Positions 49,283-49,477 of a DNA stretch of 49,477 nucleotides are shown here, piece after piece. Every line of letters begins with the position of its first letter. The stretch's first letter is position 1. Source of the DNA: a virus; the IMG/VR virus record IMGVR_UViG_3300021356_000032, positions 1 to 49,477 of that record. The stretch is one strand, 5' to 3'. The notes beneath the pieces are model-generated. The model saw only the letters and a list, made by a program, of their open reading frames with translations, ran no database searches and had not been told where the DNA came from. The position numbers and the translations under genes were made by a program.

Positions 49283-49477
49283 CTGACCAACACCTTTATC
49301 AGGTTGAGGTGTTAAGCAATCCCCGCGTATCGCGCATGTAATAAAAAGGTATGGGGGGGGAGTGGCGATCTGGGTCTGGCGCGGTTCGATGGTGTGGTGC
49401 CATGGGGGACTAGTAGGTAAGTATCAGCAGTTTTGGGGGGTGGGTGAATATGAGAGTACCTGTTTTGCAAAACATGT
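49283..49477. other. G-rich non-coding end of window
   Basis: An inverted repeat AACACCT/AGGTGTT (49289-49313) follows the small terminase gene. Then come eight consecutive G residues (49353-49360), further G runs and the palindrome TTTTGCAAAA near the end. A GTG at 49362 opens a frame to the window end, but its product looks like no known protein. A packaging signal close to the terminase genes is possible, not shown. Confidence 0.3.

Noticed and set aside
49362-49477. Start of the large terminase gene
   Set aside because: The open frame from GTG has a Trp/Gly-rich product without any terminase motif, and the region is G-run rich.

Overview
This window is most of the genome of a temperate tailed phage with a short-tailed (podovirus-like) gene set, read from inside the portal gene to just past the small terminase gene. 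The large terminase and the N-terminal part of the portal are not present. The host is probably a marine-type gammaproteobacterium. The phage attachment core at 32023-32068 is the 3' half of a bacterial tRNA-Gly(GCC) gene, close to the gammaproteobacterial sequence, and Shine-Dalgarno sites and sigma70-like promoters are clear. The attachment site lies inside the window between intact phage modules rather than at a phage-chromosome junction, so the sequence looks like an unintegrated phage genome.

Layout. 1-31550 (+): virion module. It holds portal, scaffold, coat protein, head-tail adaptors, several fibre proteins (one with a self-cleaving S74 chaperone domain), a group of exported and membrane proteins including a 3-TM holin-like protein, a tail nozzle protein, a 1534-residue repeat fibre with its chaperone, a GNAT-like protein, and five probable internal/ejection proteins ending in a 3049-residue giant. 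31624-33169 (-): a small membrane protein, attP with arm-type repeats, and a tyrosine integrase. 33279-35931 (-): a recombination operon (single-strand annealing protein, YqaJ exonuclease, SSB-like protein) plus a CsrA-like protein. 36025-36429 (-): the lysogeny repressor, flanked on both sides by promoters carrying related operator repeats. 36633-41365 (+): replication initiator, primase-helicase, Ref-like nuclease, Holliday-junction-type nuclease and small genes.

41319-48392 (-): a leftward operon of small genes, including the antirestriction protein ArdC. It has an exceptional RNA architecture. A strong promoter (48363-48392) starts a structured leader RNA of about 360 nt with a duplicated domain. 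Seven type I hammerhead ribozymes sit between the genes that follow, each placed to cut 29-38 nt before a start codon. Each has a covarying pseudoknot between loop II and the 5' UTR. The UTR left after cutting carries a covarying hairpin in which the Shine-Dalgarno sequence forms the GAGG loop and one arm. I read this as a self-processing polycistronic mRNA that is cut by RNA catalysis into short translation units with near-identical leaders. It is the most unusual system in the window.

48421-49282 (+): a divergent promoter, a coiled-coil membrane protein and the small terminase. No endolysin or DNA polymerase was recognised in the window.
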